From contig CAKORX010000003.1 of NCBI GenBank assembly GCA_934101645.1, positions 1-64,000 on the forward strand: a stretch of 64,000 nucleotides of DNA, in the 5' to 3' direction. A model generated the notes under the pieces. It made no database searches and was not told the DNA's origin. It saw only the letters and a program-made list of their open reading frames with translations. This stretch comes from an uncultured Bacilli bacterium (GTDB lineage: Bacteria > Bacillota_I > Bacilli_A > RF39 > UBA660). Of the stretch, positions 26,122 to 35,282 are shown piece after piece (the first letter of the stretch is position 1; each line of letters opens with the position of its first letter). A program made the position numbers and the translations under genes.

Positions 26122-26628
26122 ATGGAAAATAAAAAATCTAAAAAAGAAATAGTTAAAATGTTATTAAAGAAAAATTTGGATAGTAATGATGAAGAAGAAC
26201 TTCTTGATATGCTTATTAATGAACCAATCGCAGTTGATGTAGACAAACAAAGTGATTTAAATAGAACTTTTGGTGATAAACTTGCAGATAAAATTACTGA
26301 AGTGGCGGGAAGTTGGCCATTTATAATATGCTTAATTATTTTCTTAATTTTATGGATTTTGTTAAATATTTTCATTTTAAAAGAGGCTGATCCATATCCA
26401 TTTATTTTACTTAATCTGTTACTTTCATGTGTTGCAGCACTTCAGGCACCGATAATTATGATGAGCCAAAATAGAGAATCTAAAAAAGACAGATTAAGAA
26501 GTTTAAATGATTATAAGACAGATTTAAAAAGTGAACTTATTTTGGAAGAATTGCATCTAGAATTACAAAAAGTAATTAATAATCAAAATAAAATACTTAA
26601 ACTTTTAGAAGATAAAGATGAAGAATAG
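26122..26628 (+). CDS. DUF1003 membrane protein
   Basis: 168 residues. Two transmembrane helices (about 67-88 and 97-116) flanked by the DUF1003 signatures GDKLADKITEVAGSWPFI and NLLLSCVAALQAPIIMMSQNRESKKDRLRSLNDY, then a C-terminal amphipathic helix. Cyclic-membrane-protein-like family of unknown function. RBS GGTGGT. Monocistronic. Confidence 0.85.
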   Translation: MENKKSKKEIVKMLLKKNLDSNDEEELLDMLINEPIAVDVDKQSDLNRTFGDKLADKITEVAGSWPFIICLIIFLILWILLNIFILKEADPYPFILLNLLLSCVAALQAPIIMMSQNRESKKDRLRSLNDYKTDLKSELILEELHLELQKVINNQNKILKLLEDKDEE

Positions 26629-26666
26629 TAGTTTATTTCTGAATATTTAAATGGTATACTACTTGT

Positions 26667-28466
26667 ATGAAAAAGAAGTTTATAAATTTATTTTTAAGTA
26701 TTATTTCAACACTTTCATTATTTTTAAATTTTAAAAAAATATATTTGAATAAAAGTGGCATTGTAAATATATGGAGTATTATTTTAATTATTATATTCGC
26801 AATTGTATTTTATTTGTTTTATAACAAAGTTGATTTAAAAAAAAGTTTAAAAGAAGATAAAATTTTATCTTCATTATTTTCTATTTTCACTTTAATAGGA
26901 CAAAGTTATCGAAGTGTTTCAAGTTTAAGTATACTATTTAAAAAATATATGTTTATTTTTACAATATTTAGATTTATTGGATTATATTTTTTATATTTAC
27001 TTTTAATTTATTACTACAAAAAATGTATTAATAATTTTAAAAATCGTCCTGATTTAAAAGAAAATAGATTTATAAAGATATTTAATAAACATCCGTTTTT
27101 AACTAGCTTAGTTGTAATATGTTTAGTTTGGACAATATATTATATTGCATTTTATCCAGCAGTATTATCTCCAGACCCTAGTTACCAAATAAAACAAGCG
27201 TTTAATGTTAGAACAAAGTATAATGATTATTCTATTCAAATTAACCCTAAGGTAAATATTACAAATCACCATCCGGTTTTTCATACGCTTCTTTTAGGAG
27301 GATGCATTAGACTTGGAAGACTTATTTTAAATGATAATTTTGGTTTATTTATTTATACATTTACGCAAGGAATGTTTTTGGCAGTAACGCTTGCATATAC
27401 AGTTTTATTATTGAAAAAGAAAAATATTCAAAATAAATATTTAATACCACTTTTACTTATTTATTCATTTGTTCCATGTTTTCCTTTTTATGCAATTAAT
27501 ATGAATAAAGATGTTTATTATACGACATTTATTATATGGTTAATAATTCTTTTGATAAGGTATATAGAATGTTTTAAAACTACTAAAGTTACTAAATCGT
27601 TTTTACTAGAATATTTTATAGTATCAATATTTTTATGTTTATTTAGAAATAATGGAATATTTTTAATTATTATGCTTCTTCCTTTCTTATATAAATTTAG
27701 CAAAAAAAATAGGATAAGTATTTTAATTGTTACAATTCTTATAACGGGATTATATTATTCTTATACAAAAATATTGCTTCCAAAGCTTGGAGTTACTGGA
27801 ACAAGTGTAAGGGAAGCATTAAGTATACCATTTCAGCAAAGTGCTAGATATATAAAATATTATGAAAGCGAACTTTCTTTAAAAGATAAAGAAAATATAG
27901 GAAAAGTTTTAAACTATGAAGTTATTAAAAATAGTTATGATCCTCAGCTTTCAGATCCTGTGAAAAATACGTATAATAAGTATGCCACGAAAGAAGAACT
28001 ATTAAATTATTTTGATACTTGGGCTCATGGACTAATAAAAAGACCATTTCTTTATCTAGATGCAACATTAAACAATATTTATGGATTTTTTGACCCTGGA
28101 GATATACATTGGTATATATATTCTAGATATAATGATACGATAACTGAAAATGGACTTGTGGATTATCATTATAATAATTTGAACATCTTGCGAGTAATTC
28201 TTAAAAATTATGCCTATGCATTTAAGGTTATTCCTGTATTAGGTTTAATTGTTACTCCAGGATTTAATACTTGGATTTTACTTTGCTTAATTATATATAT
28301 TTTAAAATCAAAAAAGAAAGATGAAATTATAGTATTACTTCCTATGATAGTTTCGCTTGTATTTTGTGTTTTAGGACCAGCGAATAATTACTATAGGTAC
28401 GCTATGCCATATGTTTTTTCAATGCCATTTGTTGTGGTATATTATTTAAATAAAAAAGTTAGATAA
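26667..28466 (+). CDS. DUF6020-like polytopic membrane protein, probable GT-C fold
   Basis: 599 residues with about 12-14 transmembrane helices. The first extracytoplasmic loop carries a conserved acidic site (AVLSPDPSYQ) and a HHPVFHTLLLGG block, both typical of GT-C-like lipid-linked glycosyltransferases and of the DUF6020 family. The C-terminus contains LYLDATLNNIYGFFDPGD. Likely transfers a sugar from a polyprenyl donor, which is inference from the fold type. The start ATG has only a weak ribosome-binding site. It converges with tmcAL over a shared terminator. Confidence 0.6.
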   Translation: MKKKFINLFLSIISTLSLFLNFKKIYLNKSGIVNIWSIILIIIFAIVFYLFYNKVDLKKSLKEDKILSSLFSIFTLIGQSYRSVSSLSILFKKYMFIFTIFRFIGLYFLYLLLIYYYKKCINNFKNRPDLKENRFIKIFNKHPFLTSLVVICLVWTIYYIAFYPAVLSPDPSYQIKQAFNVRTKYNDYSIQINPKVNITNHHPVFHTLLLGGCIRLGRLILNDNFGLFIYTFTQGMFLAVTLAYTVLLLKKKNIQNKYLIPLLLIYSFVPCFPFYAINMNKDVYYTTFIIWLIILLIRYIECFKTTKVTKSFLLEYFIVSIFLCLFRNNGIFLIIMLLPFLYKFSKKNRISILIVTILITGLYYSYTKILLPKLGVTGTSVREALSIPFQQSARYIKYYESELSLKDKENIGKVLNYEVIKNSYDPQLSDPVKNTYNKYATKEELLNYFDTWAHGLIKRPFLYLDATLNNIYGFFDPGDIHWYIYSRYNDTITENGLVDYHYNNLNILRVILKNYAYAFKVIPVLGLIVTPGFNTWILLCLIIYILKSKKKDEIIVLLPMIVSLVFCVLGPANNYYRYAMPYVFSMPFVVVYYLNKKVR

Positions 28467-28497
28467 TAATTGGTTTATTAGCTAACTCTTTTTTTTG
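28455..28497. terminator. Shared terminator of convergent genes
   Basis: AGTTAG/CTAACT stem with A and T tracts on both sides, overlapping the 3' ends of both flanking coding regions. Confidence 0.7.
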
Positions 28498-29562
28498 CTC
28501 ATTACATCCCGTAATCATATCATAAATTATCGCGGATTTTAGTTCATAATTATATGTGATAGATTTTTTATCTTTTTTAATAGGAATAGAAATATTCTTT
28601 TTTATTTTATTTATATAATCTTTACCTTTTTGGGAAAAACCTAAAATATTAATATATTCAATTTCTAAATTTGCATCATTTTTTTTAATATTTAATAAAA
28701 TATGAATCAGCATACGATTTATTTTGTTATATGTATATTTTTGGGATTTAATATTTTTAATTAATTCCTCCAAATTATCCACATTTTTAATAGTTTTTTT
28801 CAAAAGATAGTTCATTGACTTGTCAACATCAAGTACGTCGCTTATGTCATTATTTAGGATTTGAATTTTAATTAAATTAAAAAGTAATGAAGTATCAATT
28901 TTAATTATTTTATCCATTGAATAATTTGGTAAATATCTTTTTATATCTTTATTATTTTTAATTTTTTCACGAATATTTAAAGCACTAATTATATCATCAT
29001 TACTTTCTTTATCTAAATAATCATTTGTTCTTTTTATAGTTTGAGCTTCGATTAAAAAATTATTTGTTAAAATCGATTTAACATAACATATTCCTAAAAG
29101 GTCATTTGAATTATAAGAAAAATCTTCATTAATTACTTTACTAAGAGCAGTAGGGTAATTAAGTCCATTTTTTAAATGAACTTTTATATTTTCATTATTA
29201 TGATTTTCAATGGATTTTTTTGCAATCAATTTTATTTTTTCTATATCATCACATTCACTACCAAAAATAATCTTTTTTACCTTAAAATAATTTAATAATT
29301 TTATTGATGCGTCAGAAAATGTATCTGCACTTTGAGTTCCATATAAAACAGGCAATTCCAAAACTATATCAACGCCACTTAATAAAGAAATATGAGTTTT
29401 ATCATATTTGGATATTATAGAGGGTTCTCCGCGCTGAAGAAAATAGCCATTTAGAACTAAAACTAATAAACTATCCGGATACATTTCCTTAATTTTATTT
29501 ATATGATATAAGTGACCATTATGAAATGGATTATATTCTGCGATTAAACCTATTATTTCCAT
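28459..29562 (-). CDS. tmcAL: tRNA-Met cytidine acetate ligase
   Basis: 367 residues. Nucleotidyl-transferase opening GLIAEYNPFHNGHLYHINKIKE with the HxGH motif, followed by LVLNGYFLQRGEPSIISKYDKTHISLLSGVDIVLELP. TmcAL makes N4-acetylcytidine at the wobble base of elongator tRNA-Met using acetate and ATP. C-terminal helical part binds tRNA. Length is family-typical (about 390) if slightly short. Divergent from miaA, another anticodon-loop modifier. Confidence 0.92.
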   Translation of the reverse strand: MEIIGLIAEYNPFHNGHLYHINKIKEMYPDSLLVLVLNGYFLQRGEPSIISKYDKTHISLLSGVDIVLELPVLYGTQSADTFSDASIKLLNYFKVKKIIFGSECDDIEKIKLIAKKSIENHNNENIKVHLKNGLNYPTALSKVINEDFSYNSNDLLGICYVKSILTNNFLIEAQTIKRTNDYLDKESNDDIISALNIREKIKNNKDIKRYLPNYSMDKIIKIDTSLLFNLIKIQILNNDISDVLDVDKSMNYLLKKTIKNVDNLEELIKNIKSQKYTYNKINRMLIHILLNIKKNDANLEIEYINILGFSQKGKDYINKIKKNISIPIKKDKKSITYNYELKSAIIYDMITGCNEQKKELANKPIII

Positions 29563-29627
29563 GCAACTAATATATAAAATATTTCTTTATTTGTCAATTT
29601 ATATTATAATACCAATTGAGGGAAAAT

Positions 29628-30488
29628 ATGATTATATGTGTATGTGGTCCAACAGGGATAGGAAAGACTAAATTAAGTGAATTATTAGCAGAGAAATATA
29701 ATGCAATTATTTTAAATGCAGATGCAACTCAAATTTATCAAGAACTTAATATTGGTAGTGCAAAAATAACTAAAGAAGAAATGGGCAATCGTCAGCATTA
29801 TTTATTTGATATCAAAAAGCCTAATGAAGATTATAGTGTTATGGAATATCAAAATGATGCAAGAAGAATATTAAATGATTACAATGACAAAAATATTGTT
29901 GTTGTCGGCGGAACTGGTTTATATATTAAAGCATTATTCTTTGATTATGTATTTGATGAGATGAAAAAAAATAATTTTGATAATTTAAGTAATGATGAAC
30001 TGTATACTCTTGCAATGAAAAAAGATCCTAAGTGTAATTTGCACAGGAATAATAGAGTAAGACTTATAAATTTTTTAAATCGAACAAAACAAGAAAATAA
30101 TAAAGATGTTAAACTATATGATGTAATTTTCGTAGGGCTTACTGCAGAAAGAAGCAAAATATATGATATATGTAATAAAAGAGTAGATATAATGATTAAA
30201 AGTGGTTTACTAAATGAAGTTAAAACATTAAAAGAAAAATATCCAAATTCAAATATTTTAAAACGCGCTATAGGTTATAAAGAATTAATAAGTTATTTAG
30301 ATAGTAATATTTCATACAATGATGCTATAGAGCTTATAAAGAAAAATACAAGGCATTATGTAAAAAGACAATATACATGGTTTAATAATCAACTTGATAT
30401 AAAATGGTTTGATGTAGATTTTGATAATTTCAATAATACATATGAAGATGTAATAAAATATATTGAAGCAAACAAAAAGGCAAATTAA
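29628..30488 (+). CDS. miaA: tRNA dimethylallyltransferase MiaA
   Basis: 286 residues. P-loop GPTGIGKTKL (7-16), ADATQIYQELNIGSAK, and VGGTGLYIKALF motifs. Adds a dimethylallyl group to A37 of tRNAs reading codons that begin with U. The TTG at 29616 precedes the GAGGG site, so ATG 29628 is used. The C-terminus HYVKRQYTWFNNQLDIKWFD is the conserved tRNA-binding end. Ends in a bidirectional terminator. Confidence 0.95.
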   Translation: MIICVCGPTGIGKTKLSELLAEKYNAIILNADATQIYQELNIGSAKITKEEMGNRQHYLFDIKKPNEDYSVMEYQNDARRILNDYNDKNIVVVGGTGLYIKALFFDYVFDEMKKNNFDNLSNDELYTLAMKKDPKCNLHRNNRVRLINFLNRTKQENNKDVKLYDVIFVGLTAERSKIYDICNKRVDIMIKSGLLNEVKTLKEKYPNSNILKRAIGYKELISYLDSNISYNDAIELIKKNTRHYVKRQYTWFNNQLDIKWFDVDFDNFNNTYEDVIKYIEANKKAN

Positions 30489-30501
30489 TTGCCATTTTTT
30501 T
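30475..30501. terminator. Bidirectional terminator
   Basis: AAAAAGGCAA/TTGCCATTTT stem between convergent miaA and the transglutaminase-like gene, with runs of A and T on both sides. Confidence 0.8.
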
Positions 30502-31480
30502 ATGAACCAAAAGCTTTCAAATTATTAATTTTATCATTAAATTCTAAATAATAGTTTTTATCAAAATTATGTTCTTCGATTTCAACTTTTCCAGAATCAA
30601 CAGCCATTAAAGCGGTGGTATCGACTAAAAAATATTTATGATATAAATAGTCTTTACCATCATCACTAACTGGATCATCCCAAGTTAGGTCTAGGTGAAG
30701 CCACTTATCATTTAAATAAACTGCATTCCAAATATGCCCATTTGATTTATAACCGACACTTTCTTTTGTAGTAGCAATTTTATAGTTTTTAATATTAAAC
30801 TTTGTTAAGAATATTGCCATTAAATCTGTGTATCCATTACATGTAGCCATGTGATCAAATAAAGGACCATATGCAATGTAAGATAAATATTTACTATCAC
30901 CATTTTTATTTCTTTCTACGTCATATTTTGTGGTATTAATAATATAGTCATGAATAGTTTTAATTTTTTCGTATTCATTCATTTCGGTAGTGATTTTTTC
31001 ATTTATAATTTTATTAACTTCATTATCAATTTTTTCAATTTGATCTTTTGTATAAAGGTAGTTTATCTCAATAGTAATTTCTCCGGATTCAAGCATGCTT
31101 GTTTTCATATTAGTAAAACTATTATAAGGATGAACATAGTTATTAACATGAGTTAAAGTAATATCATCTTTACTTATTTGTTCTATATCCTTTATACAAT
31201 CGGTATATTCATTAGGACAATAAAAAGTAAAAGTATCCCAGCCATTATTAATTGTAGTATAAATAATGTTTAGTAAATCGTTATAAGAATATGGTACAAA
31301 TTCATTTACATTATGAACAAATAAGAAATTATCAGTTTTTGTATATTCATTTTTTTCTTTAATAAGAAGTTTTGGGGTTTCAGTAATTTTATTTGCAATA
31401 AGGTTACTTATAAAATCTGATTTATACGAAATAATAAGTAACAAGATAACACATATAATAGTTATAATAAATTTTTTCAT
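30500..31480 (-). CDS. Membrane-anchored transglutaminase-like protein
   Basis: 326 residues. An N-terminal signal anchor (FIITIICVILLLIISYKSD) precedes an extracytoplasmic domain. The transglutaminase-like core has the Cys in ATCNGYTDLMAIFL, His in GHIWNAVYL and Asp in HLDLTWDDP, in the usual order of the Cys-His-Asp triad. Such secreted proteins act as proteases or crosslinking enzymes at the cell surface; the substrate is unknown. Monocistronic. Confidence 0.8.
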   Translation of the reverse strand: MKKFIITIICVILLLIISYKSDFISNLIANKITETPKLLIKEKNEYTKTDNFLFVHNVNEFVPYSYNDLLNIIYTTINNGWDTFTFYCPNEYTDCIKDIEQISKDDITLTHVNNYVHPYNSFTNMKTSMLESGEITIEINYLYTKDQIEKIDNEVNKIINEKITTEMNEYEKIKTIHDYIINTTKYDVERNKNGDSKYLSYIAYGPLFDHMATCNGYTDLMAIFLTKFNIKNYKIATTKESVGYKSNGHIWNAVYLNDKWLHLDLTWDDPVSDDGKDYLYHKYFLVDTTALMAVDSGKVEIEEHNFDKNYYLEFNDKINNLKAFGS

Positions 31481-31506
31481 ATTTATATTGTACTAAAAAA
31501 TAGGTA

Positions 31507-31536
31507 ATAAAAAAAGTAGTTTTTTAATAACTACTT
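31507..31536 (-). terminator. rpsT terminator
   Basis: On the minus strand an AGTAGTT/AACTACT stem, including the rpsT stop codon, is followed by seven T residues. Confidence 0.8.
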
Positions 31537-31794
31537 CATGTTTTTAATTTTTTGTGATAATCTTGATTTTTGTCTATCAGCTGTATTAGATTTAATTAAT
31601 CCTTTACTTAAAGCTCCATCGCATTCTTTTTGAAATTTTTTAAATAACTCAGAAGCTTTTTCTTTATCGTTAGCTGCAATTAATTTTTCTATATCTTTAA
31701 TTAAGTTCTTAACTTGTGCTTTAGCTTCATGATTATTATCAGTTTTTTTAGCGATAACTTTAATTGCTTTTTTTGAACTTTTAATATTTGCCAT
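31531..31794 (-). CDS. rpsT: 30S ribosomal protein S20
   Basis: 87 residues, basic, three-helix S20 fold with the signature MANIKSSKKAI at the start and SNTADRQKSRLSQKI near the end. It binds the 5' domain of 16S rRNA early in assembly. GGAAGGA RBS. It stands divergent to spoIIP, as in Bacillus where rpsT flanks the gpr-spoIIP-lepA region. Confidence 0.95.
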   Translation of the reverse strand: MANIKSSKKAIKVIAKKTDNNHEAKAQVKNLIKDIEKLIAANDKEKASELFKKFQKECDGALSKGLIKSNTADRQKSRLSQKIKNMK

Positions 31795-31908
31795 CTTTTC
31801 TTCCTTCCTTTTTAGTACGTAACTATTTTATCAAAACTTTTCTAGTTTAGCAAGTATTTTCAAGCATGCTAAGCAAAAACCTTAAAAAACTTATTTAAAG
31901 ATATTTTT

Positions 31909-31915
31909 TTCGACA
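31909..31915 (-). promoter_or_regulatory. Possible Spo0A box upstream of spoIIP
   Basis: TTCGACA is the exact reverse complement of the 0A box TGTCGAA. It lies 44 bp before the spoIIP start and between two divergent genes. A single 7-mer match is weak evidence on its own. Confidence 0.35.
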
Positions 31916-31958
31916 AAAAAATTAGTATTTATTTGTTAATTTTATGATGGTGATAAAA

Positions 31959-32810
31959 ATGGGACATTTTAAAAGCATGAGTAAAAAAAGAAAGATTCAA
32001 AGAAAAATAATATTTTTTTTACTAGAAATAATATCTGCTTTAATAATTGTCAAAGTTATTAAGAAAAATTATAAATTGAATGAAGATAAATTAGTTTATT
32101 TGACTTATAATTATTTAGGAAAAATCTCTAAAAAAGTTGAACAAGTAAATAATGAAGTTATTGAAAATACAACACCTATATTTAAAAATGAAAGGGATCC
32201 CACAGTATACATTTACAATACTCATCAATCTGAAAAATATAAATACAGCAAAGTTAACAATTATAATTTAGATTATACCGTTATGTTTGGCAGTCAAATA
32301 TTAAAAGATTATTTAAATGAATATAATATTAATGCGTATGTAGAAGAAAATTTAATTAGTAAAGTTTTAAATGAAAATAATCTTGTATATAAAGATAGCT
32401 ATGTAGCAAGTAGAATACTTATGGAAAATGCTAAAAAAAGTAATCCCACTTTAAAGTATTTTATTGATTTACATAGAGATTCTTCATCATACGAAAGAAC
32501 TACATGTTTAATTAATGATGATTCATATGCAAAAGTATTGTTCGTTTTAGGACTAGAAAATCCAAACTATGAAAAAAATAAGGAAATGATTAATGCGTTA
32601 AATAATAAAATTATTTCCTATAACAGTTGCTTATCAAGAGGAATAATGGAAAAAGAAGGTCCTTATTCAAATGGCGTATATAATCAGGACTTTGATAAAA
32701 ATACAATTCTAATTGAAGTCGGAGGACAATATAATGATATTAAACAGGTAGATAATACCTTAAAAGTTTTAGCAAAAGTTTTATATGAATATATTATGGA
32801 GGATTCATGA
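31959..32810 (+). CDS. spoIIP: Stage II sporulation protein P
   Basis: 283 residues with the N-terminal transmembrane helix at about 17-32 and an extracytoplasmic amidase/endopeptidase domain. Conserved blocks: YIYNTHQSEKY (zinc His), IDLHRDSS, LFVLGLENPNYEKN, and NTILIEVGG. SpoIIP works with SpoIID and SpoIIM in septal thinning and engulfment. Upstream ATGs at 31944 and 31947 lie before or inside the GGTGAT site; 31959 is the better start. The gene order spoIIP-yqxA-lepA-hemW follows Bacillus. Confidence 0.93.
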   Translation: MGHFKSMSKKRKIQRKIIFFLLEIISALIIVKVIKKNYKLNEDKLVYLTYNYLGKISKKVEQVNNEVIENTTPIFKNERDPTVYIYNTHQSEKYKYSKVNNYNLDYTVMFGSQILKDYLNEYNINAYVEENLISKVLNENNLVYKDSYVASRILMENAKKSNPTLKYFIDLHRDSSSYERTTCLINDDSYAKVLFVLGLENPNYEKNKEMINALNNKIISYNSCLSRGIMEKEGPYSNGVYNQDFDKNTILIEVGGQYNDIKQVDNTLKVLAKVLYEYIMEDS

Positions 32811-33133
32811 CAAATGATAAAAAAAATCCATTTTTTAAAATATTATCACTTTTATTTTTAATATATTTAGGATTATTTATAGCTAAAGAAACTGGCTATT
32901 ATGATAAAAATATTAGAGAAAAAACTTTACTTACAGAAACTAAAATTAATGATTTTGAAAATGATTTAAAGTCGGGTAAACCTGTTGATGTTATTTCATA
33001 TTTACCTGAAGAAAAAGATTACTCTAACATATTAACTAAATCTGCGAATAAAGTTTCAAATAAAATAGGGATTTTGGTAAATTCAAAATCTAAGAACATA
33101 TGGGATTTTATTAAGACTTTATTTATTTCTTAA
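32807..33133 (+). CDS. Small membrane-anchored protein at the yqxA position
   Basis: 108 residues with one N-terminal transmembrane helix (KILSLLFLIYLGLFIAKETG) and a charged extracytoplasmic tail. It overlaps spoIIP by 4 bp and precedes lepA, the position of yqxA in Bacillus. Only overall length, topology and position support equivalence; sequence similarity is too weak to state by eye. Confidence 0.5.
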   Translation: MTNDKKNPFFKILSLLFLIYLGLFIAKETGYYDKNIREKTLLTETKINDFENDLKSGKPVDVISYLPEEKDYSNILTKSANKVSNKIGILVNSKSKNIWDFIKTLFIS

Positions 33134-33164
33134 CTTTTTGTATAATAATATTTGGTGGAAGAAA

Positions 33165-34958
33165 ATGAAATCAAATATTAGAAACTTTTCGATTATTGCT
33201 CATATAGATCATGGTAAAAGTACTTTAGCAGATCGCTTTTTGGAACTAACAAAAACATATGAAAGTCGTAATAATGAAACTCAAATTTTAGATAATATGG
33301 ACCTTGAAAAAGAAAGAGGCATAACAATTAAGTTAAATGCCGTTTGTTTAGATTATGAATATAAAGGTGAAAAATATACTTTAAACTTAATTGATACTCC
33401 GGGTCATGTAGATTTTTCATATGAAGTTTCTCGAAGTTTGGCAGCTTGCGAAGGGGCAATTTTAGTAGTTGATGCTTCTCAAGGAATTGAAGCACAAACT
33501 TTAGCTAATCTTTATTTAGCAATGGAAAATGATTTAACAATTATACCAGTTATTAACAAAATTGATTTACCAAATGCTAATACTGAAAAAGTAAAAAATG
33601 AATTAGTTAAAACCTTAGGATTTAAAGAAGACGAAATACTTCTTTGTAGTGCTAAAACCGGTTTAGGTGTTAAGGAAATTTTAGATGCTGTTATTGAAAG
33701 AGTACAACCTCCGGTAATTAAGGAAAATGATAAATTACGTGCTTTAATTTTTGATAGTCATTTTGATTCTTACAGAGGTGTAGTTCTTCTTGTGAAGGTT
33801 ATGGAAGGTAGCATTAAAGTAAAAGATAAAATTAAAATGATGCAAATGGATTCTGTTTTCGAAGTTACTGAAGTAGGAGTTAATAAAATTGTAAATAAGC
33901 CATTAGATAAACTTTCGAGCGGTATGGTTGGTTATGTAGCAGCCGCTATAAAAGATATATCAAAAGTAGCTGTTGGTGATACTATTACTTTAGAAAGTAA
34001 TCCGGCTTTAGAACCTTTACATGGATATAAAAAAATGAAGCCTATGGTTTTTTCAGGTATATTTCCTACAGAGGCAAATAAATACGATGAGTTAAAAGAT
34101 GCTTTAGAAAAATTAAAATTAAATGATGCATCTTTAACAATTAGTCCAGAAAATTCAATAGCTTTAGGCTTTGGTTTTAGAACAGGTTTTTTAGGACTTC
34201 TTCATATGGACATAGTTCTTACAAGACTAGAAAGAGAATTTAATCTAGAAACTATTGCCACAAGTCCATCAGTTGTCTATAAAGTAGGACTTACCTCTGG
34301 TGATGAAATTGAAGTTTCTAGTCCAAATGAAATGCCTGAAAAAGTGAAAATTGCTTATATTAAAGAACCTTATATTTATACAAATATTATAACGCCAACT
34401 GAGTTTATTGGTCCAATAATGACTCTTTGTCAAAATAAAAGAGGCATCTATGATGTAACTGAGTATCTAGATGAAACTAGAGTAAATATTCATTATTATA
34501 TTCCTTTAGGAGAAATTATTTATGACTTTTATGATAAATTAAAAAGTACAACTAAAGGATATGCTTCTTTTGACTATGAAATGAGTGATTATAGAGAAAG
34601 TAAACTTGTTAAAATGGATATTTTATTAAATGGTCAAATTGTTGATGCATTATCAGTTATTGTCCATGAAGATTTTGCTTATAGTAAAGGTAGATATATT
34701 GTTACTAAACTTAGAAAAACAATTCCAAGACAGATGTTTGAAGTGCCTATTCAAGCAAGTATTGGTTCAAAAGTAATTGCAAGAGAAAATGTTAGTGCAA
34801 TGAAAAAGAATGTGCTTGCTAAATGCTATGGTGGCGATGTATCTAGAAAAAGAAAACTATTAGAAAAACAAAAAGAGGGAAAGAAGAAAATGAAAATGAT
34901 AGGTTCGGTAGAGGTTCCTAAAGAAGCATTTTTAAGCATTTTAAGTGATGAAGAATAA
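33165..34958 (+). CDS. lepA: Elongation factor 4 (LepA) GTPase
   Basis: 597 residues. G1 AHIDHGKSTL, G2 RGITI, G3 DTPGHVDF, G4 NKIDLP, then EF-Tu-like domain 2, EF-G-like domains III and V and the LepA-specific C-terminal domain (IGSKVIARENVSAMKKNVLAKCYGGDVSRKRKLLEKQKEGKKKMK). It back-translocates or remodels stalled ribosomes. GGTGG fixes the start at 33165; an upstream in-frame TTG has no site. Confidence 0.96.
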   Translation: MKSNIRNFSIIAHIDHGKSTLADRFLELTKTYESRNNETQILDNMDLEKERGITIKLNAVCLDYEYKGEKYTLNLIDTPGHVDFSYEVSRSLAACEGAILVVDASQGIEAQTLANLYLAMENDLTIIPVINKIDLPNANTEKVKNELVKTLGFKEDEILLCSAKTGLGVKEILDAVIERVQPPVIKENDKLRALIFDSHFDSYRGVVLLVKVMEGSIKVKDKIKMMQMDSVFEVTEVGVNKIVNKPLDKLSSGMVGYVAAAIKDISKVAVGDTITLESNPALEPLHGYKKMKPMVFSGIFPTEANKYDELKDALEKLKLNDASLTISPENSIALGFGFRTGFLGLLHMDIVLTRLEREFNLETIATSPSVVYKVGLTSGDEIEVSSPNEMPEKVKIAYIKEPYIYTNIITPTEFIGPIMTLCQNKRGIYDVTEYLDETRVNIHYYIPLGEIIYDFYDKLKSTTKGYASFDYEMSDYRESKLVKMDILLNGQIVDALSVIVHEDFAYSKGRYIVTKLRKTIPRQMFEVPIQASIGSKVIARENVSAMKKNVLAKCYGGDVSRKRKLLEKQKEGKKKMKMIGSVEVPKEAFLSILSDEE

Positions 34959-34973
34959 GAAAGGTAGTAAATA

Positions 34974-35282
34974 ATGAGAAGTAAAAGTCAAGAAGAAGAG
35001 ATGAAAATAAAAATTTTATTATTGAGTAAACTTTTTTTAGAAAGTAATTATTCTGATATAGAACTTTCTAATATTACAGGAATTAGCTCTTCGAGTGTGG
35101 GAAGATATCTTACAAGTCCATTTGCAATGGAAATTTTAGGACCAGAAACATTTAATTTTATAGCACAAAAACGTAGAGAGAATTTATATAATGCAAAAAT
35201 CAAAGGTGGTCAAGTGTTTGCAAGACAAAATATTTTATTTAGAGAAGAAGACGGGAAAATCATAGGTAGTAAAAAAAGATGA
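34974..35282 (+). CDS. Small HTH regulator, SpoIIID-like
   Basis: 102 residues. A helix-turn-helix at about residues 22-45 (SDIELSNITGISSSSVGRYL) is followed by a helix and a C-terminal IKGGQVFARQN stretch. The layout resembles the mother-cell regulator SpoIIID (HTH, then a C-terminal RHLRGGEATKLK tail), which is common next to spore genes; here it is inserted between lepA and hemW. The equivalence is inference from layout and position, not a full match. The stop overlaps hemW by 4 bp. Confidence 0.5.
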   Translation: MRSKSQEEEMKIKILLLSKLFLESNYSDIELSNITGISSSSVGRYLTSPFAMEILGPETFNFIAQKRRENLYNAKIKGGQVFARQNILFREEDGKIIGSKKR

